Assembly: GCA_017848855.1 (NCBI GenBank) | Contig: JAFIHF010000004.1 | Coordinates: 1 to 64,000 of the forward strand | Direction of reading: 5' to 3' | Length of the DNA stretch: 64,000 bases | Source: Rhodanobacter denitrificans | GTDB lineage: Bacteria > Pseudomonadota > Gammaproteobacteria > Xanthomonadales > Rhodanobacteraceae | Shown here: in pieces, positions 36,749-44,916 of the stretch | Numbering within the stretch: the stretch's first letter is position 1 | Layout: the number at the start of each line of letters is the position of its first letter | The notes under the pieces: model-generated | Told to the model about the DNA's origin: nothing | The model's database searches: none | What the model saw: only the letters and a program-made list of their open reading frames with translations | Made by a program: the position numbers and the translations under genes

Positions 36749-37935
36749 GCGCCCACCGCGCGTTTGGCGTTGCCCGCGATCGCGGCGCGCGCCAGCGCGG
36801 CGTCGAGGTCGCGCAGCAGGTCGTCGCCGTCCTCGATGCCCACCGACACGCGCAGCAAGGTGTCGGCGATGCCCGCCTTGCGGCGCGCCTCCGGCGCCAT
36901 CGCGGCGTGGGTCATGCTGGCCGGGTGCGCGACCAGGCTTTCCACGCCGCCCAGCGATTCGGCCAGCGAGAAATATTCCAGGCCGTCGACGAAGGCGGCG
37001 ATCTGCGCCTCCTCGCCTTCCAGCTCGAAGCTGAGCATCGCGCCGAAGCCCTGCTGCTGGCGCGCGGCCAGCGCGTGGTACGGGTTCGCGGCGAGGCCGG
37101 GGTAGTACACCTTGCGCACGGCGGCGTGGGCGTCCAGGTGCGCGGCGATGCGCGCGGCGTTCTCCTGGTGCTGGCGCAGGCGCACGTTCAAGGTGCGCAG
37201 GCCGCGCAGGGTGAGGAAGCTGTCGAACGGCGCACCGGTGAGGCCGTTGCAATTGCCCCACCACTTGATCTGCTCGGCCACCGCCGCGTCGCGCGCCACC
37301 ACCGCGCCGCCCACCACGTCGCTGTGGCCGTTGATGTACTTGGTGGTGGAATGCACCACCACGTCGGCGCCCAGCGCCAGCGGCTGCTGCAGCGCGGGCG
37401 AGAGGAAGGTGTTGTCCACCACCACCAGCGCGCCCACCGCGTGCGCGGCCTGTGCCACGTGGCGGATGTCGGTGATGCGCAGGAGCGGGTTGCTCGGCGT
37501 CTCCACCCACACCAGCGCGGGCTTCGCGGCGAGGCCGGCGGCCAGCGCGGCGGGATCGGTGAGGTCGGCGAACTGCACCGCGAAGCGGCCCTTCTTCGCC
37601 CAGGCGTCGAGCAGGCGCCAGGTGCCGCCGTAGCAGTCGTGCGCGGCGAGCACGGTGGCGCCCGCGGGCACCAGCTCCAGCGCCAGCGCCACCGCGGCCA
37701 TGCCGCTGGCGGTCACCACCGCACCCACGCCCTGCTCCAGCTCGGCCAGCGCGTTCGCCAGCAGGTCGCGCGTGGGATTGCCGCTGCGCGAGTAGTCGTA
37801 GGGGCGCTTGCGGCCGTAGCCCTCGAAGCTGTAGTTGGTCGACAGGTGCAGCGGCGGCACTACCGCGCCGTGCTGGGTGTCGCTCTCGATGCCGGCGCGC
37901 ACCGCGCGGGTGCTGGGGGACGTGGTCTGGCTCAT
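36745..37935 (-). CDS. metB: Cystathionine gamma-synthase
   Basis: A 396-residue PLP enzyme of the trans-sulfuration type. The cofactor Lys199 is in HSTTKYINGHSDVVGG. Other marks are YSRSGNPTRDLLANALAELE, VWVETPSNPLLRITDI and SLGGVESLVAHPASMTH. It condenses activated homoserine with cysteine to cystathionine. MetB is assigned over O-acylhomoserine sulfhydrylase from length and the neighbouring metX and hom. The start ATG at 37935 lies 40 bases after the metX stop. Confidence 0.92.
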   Translation of the reverse strand: MSQTTSPSTRAVRAGIESDTQHGAVVPPLHLSTNYSFEGYGRKRPYDYSRSGNPTRDLLANALAELEQGVGAVVTASGMAAVALALELVPAGATVLAAHDCYGGTWRLLDAWAKKGRFAVQFADLTDPAALAAGLAAKPALVWVETPSNPLLRITDIRHVAQAAHAVGALVVVDNTFLSPALQQPLALGADVVVHSTTKYINGHSDVVGGAVVARDAAVAEQIKWWGNCNGLTGAPFDSFLTLRGLRTLNVRLRQHQENAARIAAHLDAHAAVRKVYYPGLAANPYHALAARQQQGFGAMLSFELEGEEAQIAAFVDGLEYFSLAESLGGVESLVAHPASMTHAAMAPEARRKAGIADTLLRVSVGIEDGDDLLRDLDAALARAAIAGNAKRAVGA

Positions 37936-37975
37936 GGGGTACTCCCGAAATCCTGATGTGTGTTCTTGTGATGGC

Positions 37976-38998
37976 TCAGCGCAGGGCTTCGCGCAGCAGC
38001 GGCGCGAGCTGCTCCGGTTCCTTGAGGAAGGCGTCGTGGCCGTAAGGCGACTCCACCACTTCCAGCGTGGCCGGGCCGCGCAGCCGGCGCTGCAGCTCGC
38101 AGAGATCGGCCAGCGGCACCAGGCGGTCGGAGGGGAAGCCGATCAGGGTGGCCGGCAGCGCCACCTGCTCGGGCGCCACGACGTGCAGGTCGATGGACTC
38201 GGACAGCGCGAGGAAGCGATCGGCGTCGAAGCGCGCCACGAAGCGGCGGCCCTGGTGTTCGAGGTAATCCTCGACCGGGAAGTGGAAGCGGTCGCCGCGC
38301 CACTCCGGCTCGCCGGCGAAGCGGCGGCCGAATTCCGCGCTGCCGCGGTAGGTGGTCATCGCCAGCTGGCGCGCCAGCGCCAGCGCCTCGTCCAGCTGGC
38401 CGCTCTGCTGGCCCAGCCGCACGATGCCGCGCTGCACGCTGCGCTGCGCGGTGGCGAGCGGATGCGCGCGGTGCGCGCCGGCCAGCAGCACCAGCCGCTC
38501 CGCCCGCTGCGGATGCCGCGCGGCGAAGGCCAGCGCCACCATCGCGCCGTAGGACGAACCCACGAAGGCGTGCGCCCGGGCGATGCCCAGCGCATCCAGC
38601 AGCGCGGCCAGCGCGTCGGCCTGGTCCTCGCTGGAGATGGTGGCGGTGCCCAGCTCCGCGGGAGTGAGCCAATCGATTGCCAGCACGCGGTAACGGGTCA
38701 GATCGATCGCCGCGCCTTCGCCTACCAGCGCCTGCCACCAGCCCGGCGCTTCGCCGTCCGGTGCGGTGACGTCGCGGTCGGCGGAGATGCCGCCCTGCAC
38801 GATCACGGTGGGCGCGTCCGGCGCGCCGCACCACAGGTAGCGCACGTCGACCTCGCGCGGGCCGCTGCCGTACTTCGGGCTGAGCGCGAGCCGCCGCGCG
38901 CTGCGCTGCACGCCGAGCCCGCCGCGCGCACGCGGCGCGGCCGGGAAATCGATCACGTCGGCGCTACAGAGGGGGCGGGTTTCGGGCAGCTGGCTCAT
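37976..38998 (-). CDS. metX: Homoserine O-acyltransferase, MetX type
   Basis: A 340-residue alpha/beta-hydrolase-fold enzyme that activates homoserine for methionine synthesis. Nucleophile Ser149 sits in VGSSYGAMVAL, with GFPSDRLVPLADL (Asp) and the final GHDAFLKE (His). MetX folds include both O-acetyl and O-succinyl transferases, and in Xanthomonadales the succinyl form is expected; the acyl donor cannot be fixed here. The ATG at 38998 follows GGAGAG by 5 bases, and that site lies within a hairpin of the leader. The first gene of the operon, behind the SAM-I riboswitch. Confidence 0.92.
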   Translation of the reverse strand: MSQLPETRPLCSADVIDFPAAPRARGGLGVQRSARRLALSPKYGSGPREVDVRYLWCGAPDAPTVIVQGGISADRDVTAPDGEAPGWWQALVGEGAAIDLTRYRVLAIDWLTPAELGTATISSEDQADALAALLDALGIARAHAFVGSSYGAMVALAFAARHPQRAERLVLLAGAHRAHPLATAQRSVQRGIVRLGQQSGQLDEALALARQLAMTTYRGSAEFGRRFAGEPEWRGDRFHFPVEDYLEHQGRRFVARFDADRFLALSESIDLHVVAPEQVALPATLIGFPSDRLVPLADLCELQRRLRGPATLEVVESPYGHDAFLKEPEQLAPLLREALR

Positions 38999-39002
38999 GC
39001 GT

Positions 39003-39037
39003 CTCTCCGGTCGGCATCGCCTGCGGATGCCGGAGAG
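39003..39037 (-). promoter_or_regulatory. Hairpin covering the metX ribosome binding site
   Basis: CTCTCCGGCATC pairs with GATGCC..GGAGAG, with a four-base bulge and a seven-base loop. The 3' side contains the metX Shine-Dalgarno sequence GGAGAG, five bases from the ATG. It could be the expression platform of the upstream SAM-I aptamer, blocking translation when it forms. Confidence 0.65.
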
Positions 39038-39099
39038 GAGCCCCGCGCGTACGGCACGAACGCCGCCTGCGCAAGCCGCCCATCTGCCGGGGCGCCAAG

Positions 39100-39191
39100 G
39101 CGCCACCGCAGGAGTTGGCACCGTCGCGGAACATTCCGCAGGTTGCCCCGGCTTCAAAGGGCCTGTCCCTCAGCCGGTCTCGATGAGTGGG
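39100..39191 (-). promoter_or_regulatory. SAM-I (S-box) riboswitch aptamer
   Basis: Read on the minus strand, the leader shows the conserved S-box blocks in order: CTCATCGAGA, then GAGGGACAGGCCC, TGAAGCCGGGGCAACC, a variable hairpin (GCGGAATGTTCCGC), and GGTGCCAACTCCTGC. The closing stem uses CCAC and GTGG. These are the S-adenosylmethionine-binding core of the SAM-I class. A GGCGCCAAGGCGCC palindrome (39091-39104) abuts the 3' side. Binding of SAM should reduce metX-metB-hom expression. Confidence 0.9.
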
Positions 39192-39195
39192 AGGC

Positions 39196-39224
39196 ATCTT
39201 GCCGGCGACACGATGGACTGTCAA
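39196..39224 (-). promoter_or_regulatory. Promoter of metX-metB-hom
   Basis: On the minus strand a perfect -35 TTGACA (39219-39224) is followed by a 17-base spacer and a weak -10 CAAGAT (39196-39201). The predicted transcript start near 39189 falls at the first stem of the riboswitch, which supports the call. Confidence 0.75.
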
Positions 39225-39225
39225 T

Positions 39226-39241
39226 AGACGTCTAAACGTCT
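39226..39241. promoter_or_regulatory. Two tandem met-box-like octamers
   Basis: AGACGTCT (39226-39233) is followed at once by AAACGTCT (39234-39241). The first is identical to the MetJ operator consensus of enteric bacteria and the second differs by one base; MetJ operators are tandem octamers. The pair ends two bases upstream of the metX -35 and also lies upstream of the divergent gene at 39438. Which protein binds here is unknown. Confidence 0.6.
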
Positions 39242-39350
39242 AGGAGTCCAGATGCGCGGCATATGCATATTCGTGATAACCATTTCCGCGACCGCGTGGC
39301 GCAGTCCCAGACTGACCTGCCCGCCGGCGCGGGCGCTCGCGCACTGTCGC

Positions 39351-39401
39351 AGGTCGGGCTTCAGCCCGACAACTCCTGCATGTCGGGCTGAAGCCCGACC
39401 T
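39351..39401. repeat. Paired REP palindrome
   Basis: AGGTCGGGCTTCAGCCCGAC (39351-39370) and GTCGGGCTGAAGCCCGACCT (39382-39401) are inverted copies separated by 11 bases, and each is also internally palindromic. It lies in the leader of the cysteine-synthase-like gene, 36 bases before its start. Confidence 0.8.
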
Positions 39402-39437
39402 ACGAGCCGCACAACGAAACAGCATGAAGCCCTCGCC

Positions 39438-40511
39438 ATGAGCATCCAGCCCGACCTCTCCGCCAGCGTGGGCCACACCCCGCTGATCCGCCTGCGCCAC
39501 GCCAGCGAGCTCACCGGCTGCGAGGTGCTGGCCAAGGCGGAGTTCCTGAATCCCGGCGGCTCGATCAAGGACCGCACCGCGCTGGGCCTGGTGCTGGACG
39601 CGGAGCGACGCGGCGAACTCAAGCCCGGGGGCACCATCGTGGAAGGCACGGCGGGCAATACCGGCATCGGCTTGGCCCTGATCGGCGCCAGCCGCGGCTA
39701 CCGCACGGTGATCTTCATGCCCGACACGCAGAGCGCGGAGAAGATCGCCGCGCTGCGCATCACCGGCGCCGAGGTACGGCTGGTGCCCGCGGTGCCGTAC
39801 AAGGACCCGAACCACTACGCCCACCACGCGCGCCGCCACGCCGAGGCATTGAACGCCGCGCACCCCGGCAGCGCCTGGTTCGCGAACCAGTTCGACAACA
39901 CCGCGAACCGCGACTGGCATGCCGCCACCACCGGCGTGGAGATCTGGCGACAGACCGACGGCTACGTGGACGGCTTCGTCTGCGCCGCCGGCACCGGCGG
40001 CACGCTGGCCGGCGTGGGCCACGCGCTGAAGGCGCGCCGGCCGCAGGTGCGCATCGCGCTGGCCGACCCGGCCGGCTCCGCGCTGGCCAGCTACGTGCGC
40101 ACCGGCGAGCTGGTCGCCAGCGGCAGCTCGATCAGCGAGGGCATCGGTTCCAGCCGCGTCACCGCGAACTTCGACGGCGCGTCGATCGACCTTGCCTGGT
40201 CGATTCCCGACGACGAATCCGTGCCGCTGGCGCACCGCCTGCTGCACGAGGAAGGCTGGTGCGTGGGCGGCTCCAGCGGGGTCAACCTCGCCGGCGCGAT
40301 CCGCCTCGCCCGCGCGCTGGGCCCCGGCCACACCATCGTCACCGTGCTCGCGGATGCCGGTACGCGCTACCAGGCCAAGCTGTTCAACCCCGCCTTCCTG
40401 CGCGGCAAGGGCATCCCGGTGCCGGCGTGGCTGGAGCAGGCGTTTCCGGCTGAGGCCCCGGCGCGGCCGCCGGTGGAAATCGTGCATCGCGCGTTCGCCA
40501 AGGCGCTCTGA
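39438..40511 (+). CDS. PLP-dependent cysteine synthase / cystathionine beta-synthase-like enzyme
   Basis: A 357-residue fold-type II PLP enzyme. The cofactor Lys44 is in EFLNPGGSIKDRTALG, the phosphate-binding loop is EGTAGNTGIGLAL, and CAAGTGGTLAGVG and VGGSSGVNLAGA follow. It should make or use cysteine from an activated serine, but it is longer than CysK, and the ADPAGSALASYVRTGELV insertion resembles cystathionine beta-synthase-type and related specialised enzymes. The start at 39438 gives SIQPDLSASVGHTPLIRL. Its neighbour is a 2OG-Fe amino-acid hydroxylase-like gene 65 bases downstream, and the met operon is divergent, so a sulfur amino-acid role is likely. Confidence 0.88.
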   Translation: MSIQPDLSASVGHTPLIRLRHASELTGCEVLAKAEFLNPGGSIKDRTALGLVLDAERRGELKPGGTIVEGTAGNTGIGLALIGASRGYRTVIFMPDTQSAEKIAALRITGAEVRLVPAVPYKDPNHYAHHARRHAEALNAAHPGSAWFANQFDNTANRDWHAATTGVEIWRQTDGYVDGFVCAAGTGGTLAGVGHALKARRPQVRIALADPAGSALASYVRTGELVASGSSISEGIGSSRVTANFDGASIDLAWSIPDDESVPLAHRLLHEEGWCVGGSSGVNLAGAIRLARALGPGHTIVTVLADAGTRYQAKLFNPAFLRGKGIPVPAWLEQAFPAEAPARPPVEIVHRAFAKAL

Positions 40512-40576
40512 AGCGACATCCGTATCCGGCCACACAGGCCAGTGCCGCTTCAGCAAGTTCCTGTTAGCGTGCGCGC

Positions 40577-41296
40577 ATGAACGCCCCCACGCCCCCCGAT
40601 CTGCGCGTCGCCCTGCGCCGCGACGGTTTCGCCTTCGTCACCGCCGAGGTGATGCGTGGCCTGCTCGATGCGGCCACGCTCGCCGACTGGCCCGCGTTCG
40701 CCGCAAGCTGGAACGATCTCGGCGACGACACCTACCTCGCCGCGCGCGGCCGCCATCGTCGTCGCCGCCACGCGGTGTTCGTCGTCGATGCCGGCGGCGC
40801 GATCCGCCGCGAGCCACACCAGCCGCATTACCAGAGCCTCGCCTACAACCCGCTGCAGGGCGACATCGAGCGCTGGTTCGAGCCAGTCGTGCCGGCCATC
40901 GCGGATGGCGCGAGCCTGCAACGCATCCTCGCGTTCTGCCGCGACGGCTTCGGCGCGCTGGCGCCGGAGGTGCGGCAATGGCACGTCGAGGTGCATCAGT
41001 TCCGCATCGAGGCGCGCGCCGACGAAGCCGGCGAACCCACGCCCGAGGGCGTGCACCGCGACGGCGTGGACTACGTGCTGGTGCTGCTGATCGACCGCGA
41101 GAACATCGAGCGCGGCACCACCACCATCCACGCGCCCGACGGCCGCGAGCTGGGTCACTTCACCCTCGCCCATGCCTTCGACGCCGCCCTGGTCGACGAT
41201 CACCGCGTGTTCCACGGCGTCACCCCGGTGGTGCCGAAGGACCCCGCACGGCCTGCGCATCGCGACGTGCTGGTGGTGACGTTCAAGGCGGCATGA
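40577..41296 (+). CDS. 2OG-Fe dioxygenase, L-isoleucine hydroxylase (IDO) family
   Basis: A 239-residue protein with the facial triad visible as His160-x-Asp162 (EGVHRDGVDYV) and His213 (FHGVTPVVP), plus EVHQFRIEA and the 2-oxoglutarate-contacting RDVLVVTFK at the end. The family hydroxylates free amino acids (isoleucine, methionine and others) in the cytoplasm. The substrate here is unknown; the location next to a cysteine-synthase-like enzyme hints at an amino acid. Its stop overlaps a possible start of the next gene. An ATG at 40577 is the only reasonable start. Confidence 0.82.
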   Translation: MNAPTPPDLRVALRRDGFAFVTAEVMRGLLDAATLADWPAFAASWNDLGDDTYLAARGRHRRRRHAVFVVDAGGAIRREPHQPHYQSLAYNPLQGDIERWFEPVVPAIADGASLQRILAFCRDGFGALAPEVRQWHVEVHQFRIEARADEAGEPTPEGVHRDGVDYVLVLLIDRENIERGTTTIHAPDGRELGHFTLAHAFDAALVDDHRVFHGVTPVVPKDPARPAHRDVLVVTFKAA

Positions 41297-41322
41297 TCCG
41301 CCCCATCCACGTAAGGAACCCC

Positions 41323-42141
41323 ATGTCCCCACGCTTCCCGATACGCGCCTTCACCTTCGCGGCGATGTTGTTCGTCGCGCAAGTCGCATTCGCGCAGACA
41401 CCCGCCACCGTGCAGTTGCAGGACCTCACGTGGACCGAAATCCGCGATGCCGTCCACGCCGGCAAGACCACGGTGATCGTCCCGATCGGCGGCACCGAGC
41501 AGAGCGGCCCGTACATCGCGGTGGGCAAGCACAACCGGCGCGCCACGGTGCTGGCCGAGCGCATTGCGCAGCAGCTCGGCAACGCGCTGGTGGCGCCCAC
41601 CGTCGCCTACGTGCCCGAAGGCGGCTACGCGCCGCCGAGTTCGCACATGCGTTTTCCCGGCACCATCACGATCCCGGACGGCACGTTCGAGCAGCTGCTG
41701 GCCGCGGCCGCGAACAGCTTCGCCGTGCACGGCTTCCGCAACGTGGTGTTCCTCGGCGACCACGGCGGCTACCAGAAGGACCTGCGGCAAGTCGTCGCAC
41801 AGCTCAACAAGCAGTGGGCCGGCACCAGGGCGCGCGCGTTCGCGCCGGCCGAATACTACGAGGCGAGTTCCACGGGCTACGCGCAGATCCTGCGCCAGCA
41901 CGGCATCCGCGACGACGAGATCGGCACCCACGCGGGGCTGGCCGACACCTCGCTGCAGCTGGCGGTGGCGCCGCAGATGGTGCGGCTGGAGCGCCTGCGC
42001 CACGCGCCCGCGCCCGGCGCGGCGGACGGCGTCTACGGCGGCGATCCGCGCCGCTCCAGCGCGGCGCTGGGCCAGCTCGGCGTCGATGCGATCGTGGCGC
42101 GCACGGTCGAGGCGATCCGCCGCGACACGGCTGGGCGATAA
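41323..42141 (+). CDS. Exported creatininase-family protein with altered metal ligands
   Basis: A 272-residue protein with a signal peptide ending AQVAFAQ. The creatininase fold is indicated by IVPIGGTEQSGPYIAVGKHN and NVVFLGDHGGYQKDLRQVV, and by EIGTHAGLADTSLQLAV. In characterised members the first motif reads EQHGPHLPLGTD; here the His is Ser and the final Asp region is KHN, so two metal ligands differ. It may therefore be a divergent hydrolase or use another metal set. The ATG at 41323 has AAGGAA upstream; an ATG ten codons earlier is less well supported. Periplasmic location is unusual for the family. Confidence 0.8.
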   Translation: MSPRFPIRAFTFAAMLFVAQVAFAQTPATVQLQDLTWTEIRDAVHAGKTTVIVPIGGTEQSGPYIAVGKHNRRATVLAERIAQQLGNALVAPTVAYVPEGGYAPPSSHMRFPGTITIPDGTFEQLLAAAANSFAVHGFRNVVFLGDHGGYQKDLRQVVAQLNKQWAGTRARAFAPAEYYEASSTGYAQILRQHGIRDDEIGTHAGLADTSLQLAVAPQMVRLERLRHAPAPGAADGVYGGDPRRSSAALGQLGVDAIVARTVEAIRRDTAGR

Positions 42142-42188
42142 TGCGCCACGCGCTTCCCGCACACTTCCCTTTCTTCCAGCGAGCCGTC

Positions 42189-43361
42189 ATGTTCCCAGCA
42201 CACCTTCGTCTTCCGCGCCTCGCCCTGCTGGCCGGCGCCGCCTTGGCCGGCCTGGCCGCCGCCCCGCTGGCCGCCGCCGCGTCCGCGGTCCGCACCGTGC
42301 CCGGCATGCCGCCGGTGACCAACCCCGCCAACCTGTACAGCGAGGCCGGCGCCGGTCACCTGAGCCCCGTCGTGGCCGGCGACCCCGCGCGCATCTACGT
42401 GCCGAACCTGCGCGGCAACAGCGTCACCGTGATCGACCCGGCCAGCTACAAGGTGGTCGGCACGTTCAAGGTCGGGGCGAGCCCGCAGCACGTGGTGCCC
42501 TCGTGGGACCTGAAGACGCTGTGGGTCACCAACAACGCCGAAGGCCACAACGACGGCAGCCTCACCCCGATCGACGCGCGCACCGGCAAGCCGGGCACCG
42601 CGATCGCGGTGGACGATCCGTACAACATGTACTTCACCCCCGACGGCAAGCAGGCCATCGTGGTGGCCGAGGCGCACGCGCGGCTGGACTTCCGCAACCC
42701 GCACACGATGGCGCTGGAATCCAGCCTCGAAGTGCCCGGCTGCAAGGGCATCAACCACGCCGATTACTCGATCGACGGCCGCTACGCGATCTTCACCTGC
42801 GAGTTCGGCGGCCGGCTGGCGAAGATCGACATGGTGAACCGCAAGGTGGTCGGCTACCTCGACCTCGCCAAACACGGCATGCCGCAGGACATCCGCGTTT
42901 CGCCCGACGGCAAGCTGTTCTACGTGGCCGACATGATGGCCGACGGCGTGTTCCTGATCGACGGCGACAGCTTCACCAAGGTCGGCTTCATCAAGACCGG
43001 CGTCGGCACCCACGGCCTGTACCCGAGCCGCGACGGCAGCAAGCTCTACGTCGCCAACCGCGGCACCAACAAGATCCACGGGGCGCGCCACGGCAAGGGC
43101 AGCGTGTCGGTGATCGACTTCGCCACGCGCAAGGTGGTGGCGAACTGGCCGATCCCCGGCGGCGGCAGCCCGGACATGGGCAACGTCAGCGCCGACGGCA
43201 AGACGCTGTGGCTGTCCGGCCGCTTCGACGACGTGGTCTACGCGTTCGACACCGCCACCGGCGCGGTACGCAAGATCAAGGTCGGCGCCGAACCGCACGG
43301 CCTCGCGGTATGGCCGCAGCCCGGCCGCTACTCGCTGGGACATACCGGCATCATGCGCTGA
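42189..43361 (+). CDS. Exported YVTN-type beta-propeller protein
   Basis: A 390-residue protein with a signal peptide to about AAAPLAAAASA. It has repeated propeller blades on the pattern RIYVPNLRGNSVTVIDPASY, KTLWVTNNAEGHNDGSLTPI, KLFYVADMMADGVFLIDGDS and TLWLSGRFDDVVYAFDTATG, six or seven in all. No catalytic residues can be assigned; such proteins bind ligands, electron donors or partners in the periplasm. It starts 48 bases after the creatininase-like gene and is likely co-transcribed. Confidence 0.85.
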   Translation: MFPAHLRLPRLALLAGAALAGLAAAPLAAAASAVRTVPGMPPVTNPANLYSEAGAGHLSPVVAGDPARIYVPNLRGNSVTVIDPASYKVVGTFKVGASPQHVVPSWDLKTLWVTNNAEGHNDGSLTPIDARTGKPGTAIAVDDPYNMYFTPDGKQAIVVAEAHARLDFRNPHTMALESSLEVPGCKGINHADYSIDGRYAIFTCEFGGRLAKIDMVNRKVVGYLDLAKHGMPQDIRVSPDGKLFYVADMMADGVFLIDGDSFTKVGFIKTGVGTHGLYPSRDGSKLYVANRGTNKIHGARHGKGSVSVIDFATRKVVANWPIPGGGSPDMGNVSADGKTLWLSGRFDDVVYAFDTATGAVRKIKVGAEPHGLAVWPQPGRYSLGHTGIMR

Positions 43362-43473
43362 GCAAACACGCCGGCCCGCAACCGCGGGCCGGCGCCGCGG
43401 CGTGCGCAGCATGGGCGCGCCGCGCATACTCTCCGCATCGGCGCCATCACGCGCATCACGGGGAGATCGCCGG

Positions 43474-44871
43474 ATGAAGGCAACACCGCTGCGGCCGCTG
43501 GCCGCCCTGCTCGCCCTAGGCCTCGTCGCCATCACCGCGCAGGCCGGCAGCGCGCCGCCCGCGCAGGAGCTGACCGAGACCATGGCCATGCTGCGCCACG
43601 CGATCGGCGTGCCCACCGTGCAGGGCCAGCACCAGGTGCCAGCGCTTGCCAACTATCTCGCCGAGCGGCTCAAGGCCGGCGGCTTCGCCGCGAACGACGT
43701 CGAGATCATCCCGGTGGGCGAAACCGCGGCCCTGGTGGCGCGCTACCGTGGCACCGGCAAGGGCAAGCCGATCTACCTGTCCGGGCACATGGACGTGGTG
43801 GCGGCGAAGCGCGCGGACTGGACGCGCGATCCGTTCACCCTGGTCGAGGAGAACGGCTACCTCTACGGCCGCGGCAGCGCCGACATGAAGGCCGCCGTGG
43901 TGGTGATGGTGGAAACCCTGATCCGGCTCAAGCGCGAAGGCTTCAAGCCCAGCCGCGACATCGTCCTCTTGCTGTCGGGCGACGAGGAAACCGACATGGC
44001 AAGCACGCGCGAGCTGGCCCGCCGCTACCACGACGCGGCATTCCTGCTCAACGCCGACGCCGGCGGCGGCACGCTGGACGCGGCCACCGGCAAGCCCGTG
44101 GTGTACCAGATCCAGGCCGCGGAAAAGACCTACGCCGACTTCCGCGTCGCGTTCGCCTCGCCCGGCGGCCACTCCAGCGAACCCACGCCCGACAACGCGA
44201 TCTACCGGCTCGCGCGCGCCATCGACAAACTGGCGGCCTACCAGTTTCCGCCGATGAGCAACGCGATCACGCTGGCCTCGCTGCGCGCCACCGGCGCGCA
44301 CACGCCCGGCCCGCTGGGCGCGGCGATGACGCGCTACGCCGCGCACCCCGACGACGCGCAAGCCGCCGCCACGATCTCGGCCGACCCCGCCTACGTGGGC
44401 CAGATCCGCACCACCTGCGTGGCCACCACGCTGCAAGGCGGCCACGCCTTGAACGCCTTGCCGCAAGGCGCCAGCGTCAGCGTGAACTGCCGCATCTTCC
44501 CCGGCACCTCGGTGGCCAGCGTGCGCGCCACCCTCGCCAAGGTGATAGCCGACCCCACGGCCACCATCACGGTGCTCGATCCGCCGCCGGTGGAAAGCCC
44601 CGCCTCGCCACTGCGCCCGGACGTGATCGCGGCGGTGACCGCAGCCGTGCACGCGCGCTTCCCCGGTGTGGAAATCGTGCCCGGTATGTCCGCCGGCGCC
44701 TCGGACAGCATGTATTTTCGCAACGCCGGCGTGCCCTGCTACGGCGTCGATGCCGCCTTCACCAAACCCGACGACACCTACGCCCATGGCCTCAACGAAA
44801 AGCTGTCCGCCACCGAAGTGGCCGCGGGGCTCACGTTCTGGCACAGCCTGTTGACCACGCTGGCGAAGTGA
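43474..44871 (+). CDS. Exported M20 family metallopeptidase
   Basis: A 465-residue di-zinc peptidase with a signal peptide ending ITAQAGS. Ligand motifs: SGHMDVV (His and Asp), GRGSADMKAAVV (Asp), LSGDEETDMAST (Glu pair), NADAGG, and a C-terminal MSAGASDSMYFRN. The dimerisation lid is residues about 220-340. M20 enzymes cleave dipeptides, acyl-amino acids or related amides; the substrate is unknown. The ATG at 43474 has GGGGAG upstream. It closes the plus-strand run of five genes beginning at 39438. Confidence 0.9.
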   Translation: MKATPLRPLAALLALGLVAITAQAGSAPPAQELTETMAMLRHAIGVPTVQGQHQVPALANYLAERLKAGGFAANDVEIIPVGETAALVARYRGTGKGKPIYLSGHMDVVAAKRADWTRDPFTLVEENGYLYGRGSADMKAAVVVMVETLIRLKREGFKPSRDIVLLLSGDEETDMASTRELARRYHDAAFLLNADAGGGTLDAATGKPVVYQIQAAEKTYADFRVAFASPGGHSSEPTPDNAIYRLARAIDKLAAYQFPPMSNAITLASLRATGAHTPGPLGAAMTRYAAHPDDAQAAATISADPAYVGQIRTTCVATTLQGGHALNALPQGASVSVNCRIFPGTSVASVRATLAKVIADPTATITVLDPPPVESPASPLRPDVIAAVTAAVHARFPGVEIVPGMSAGASDSMYFRNAGVPCYGVDAAFTKPDDTYAHGLNEKLSATEVAAGLTFWHSLLTTLAK

Positions 44872-44916
44872 GGCGGATGGGCGATAGGCAACCTGCCGCA
44901 GCGTTGCCGTCGCCGT

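Noticed and set aside
39221-39667. A minus-strand gene overlapping the metX promoter
   Set aside because: It covers the promoter, octamers and REP and has no domain; composition is that of a shadow of the plus-strand gene.
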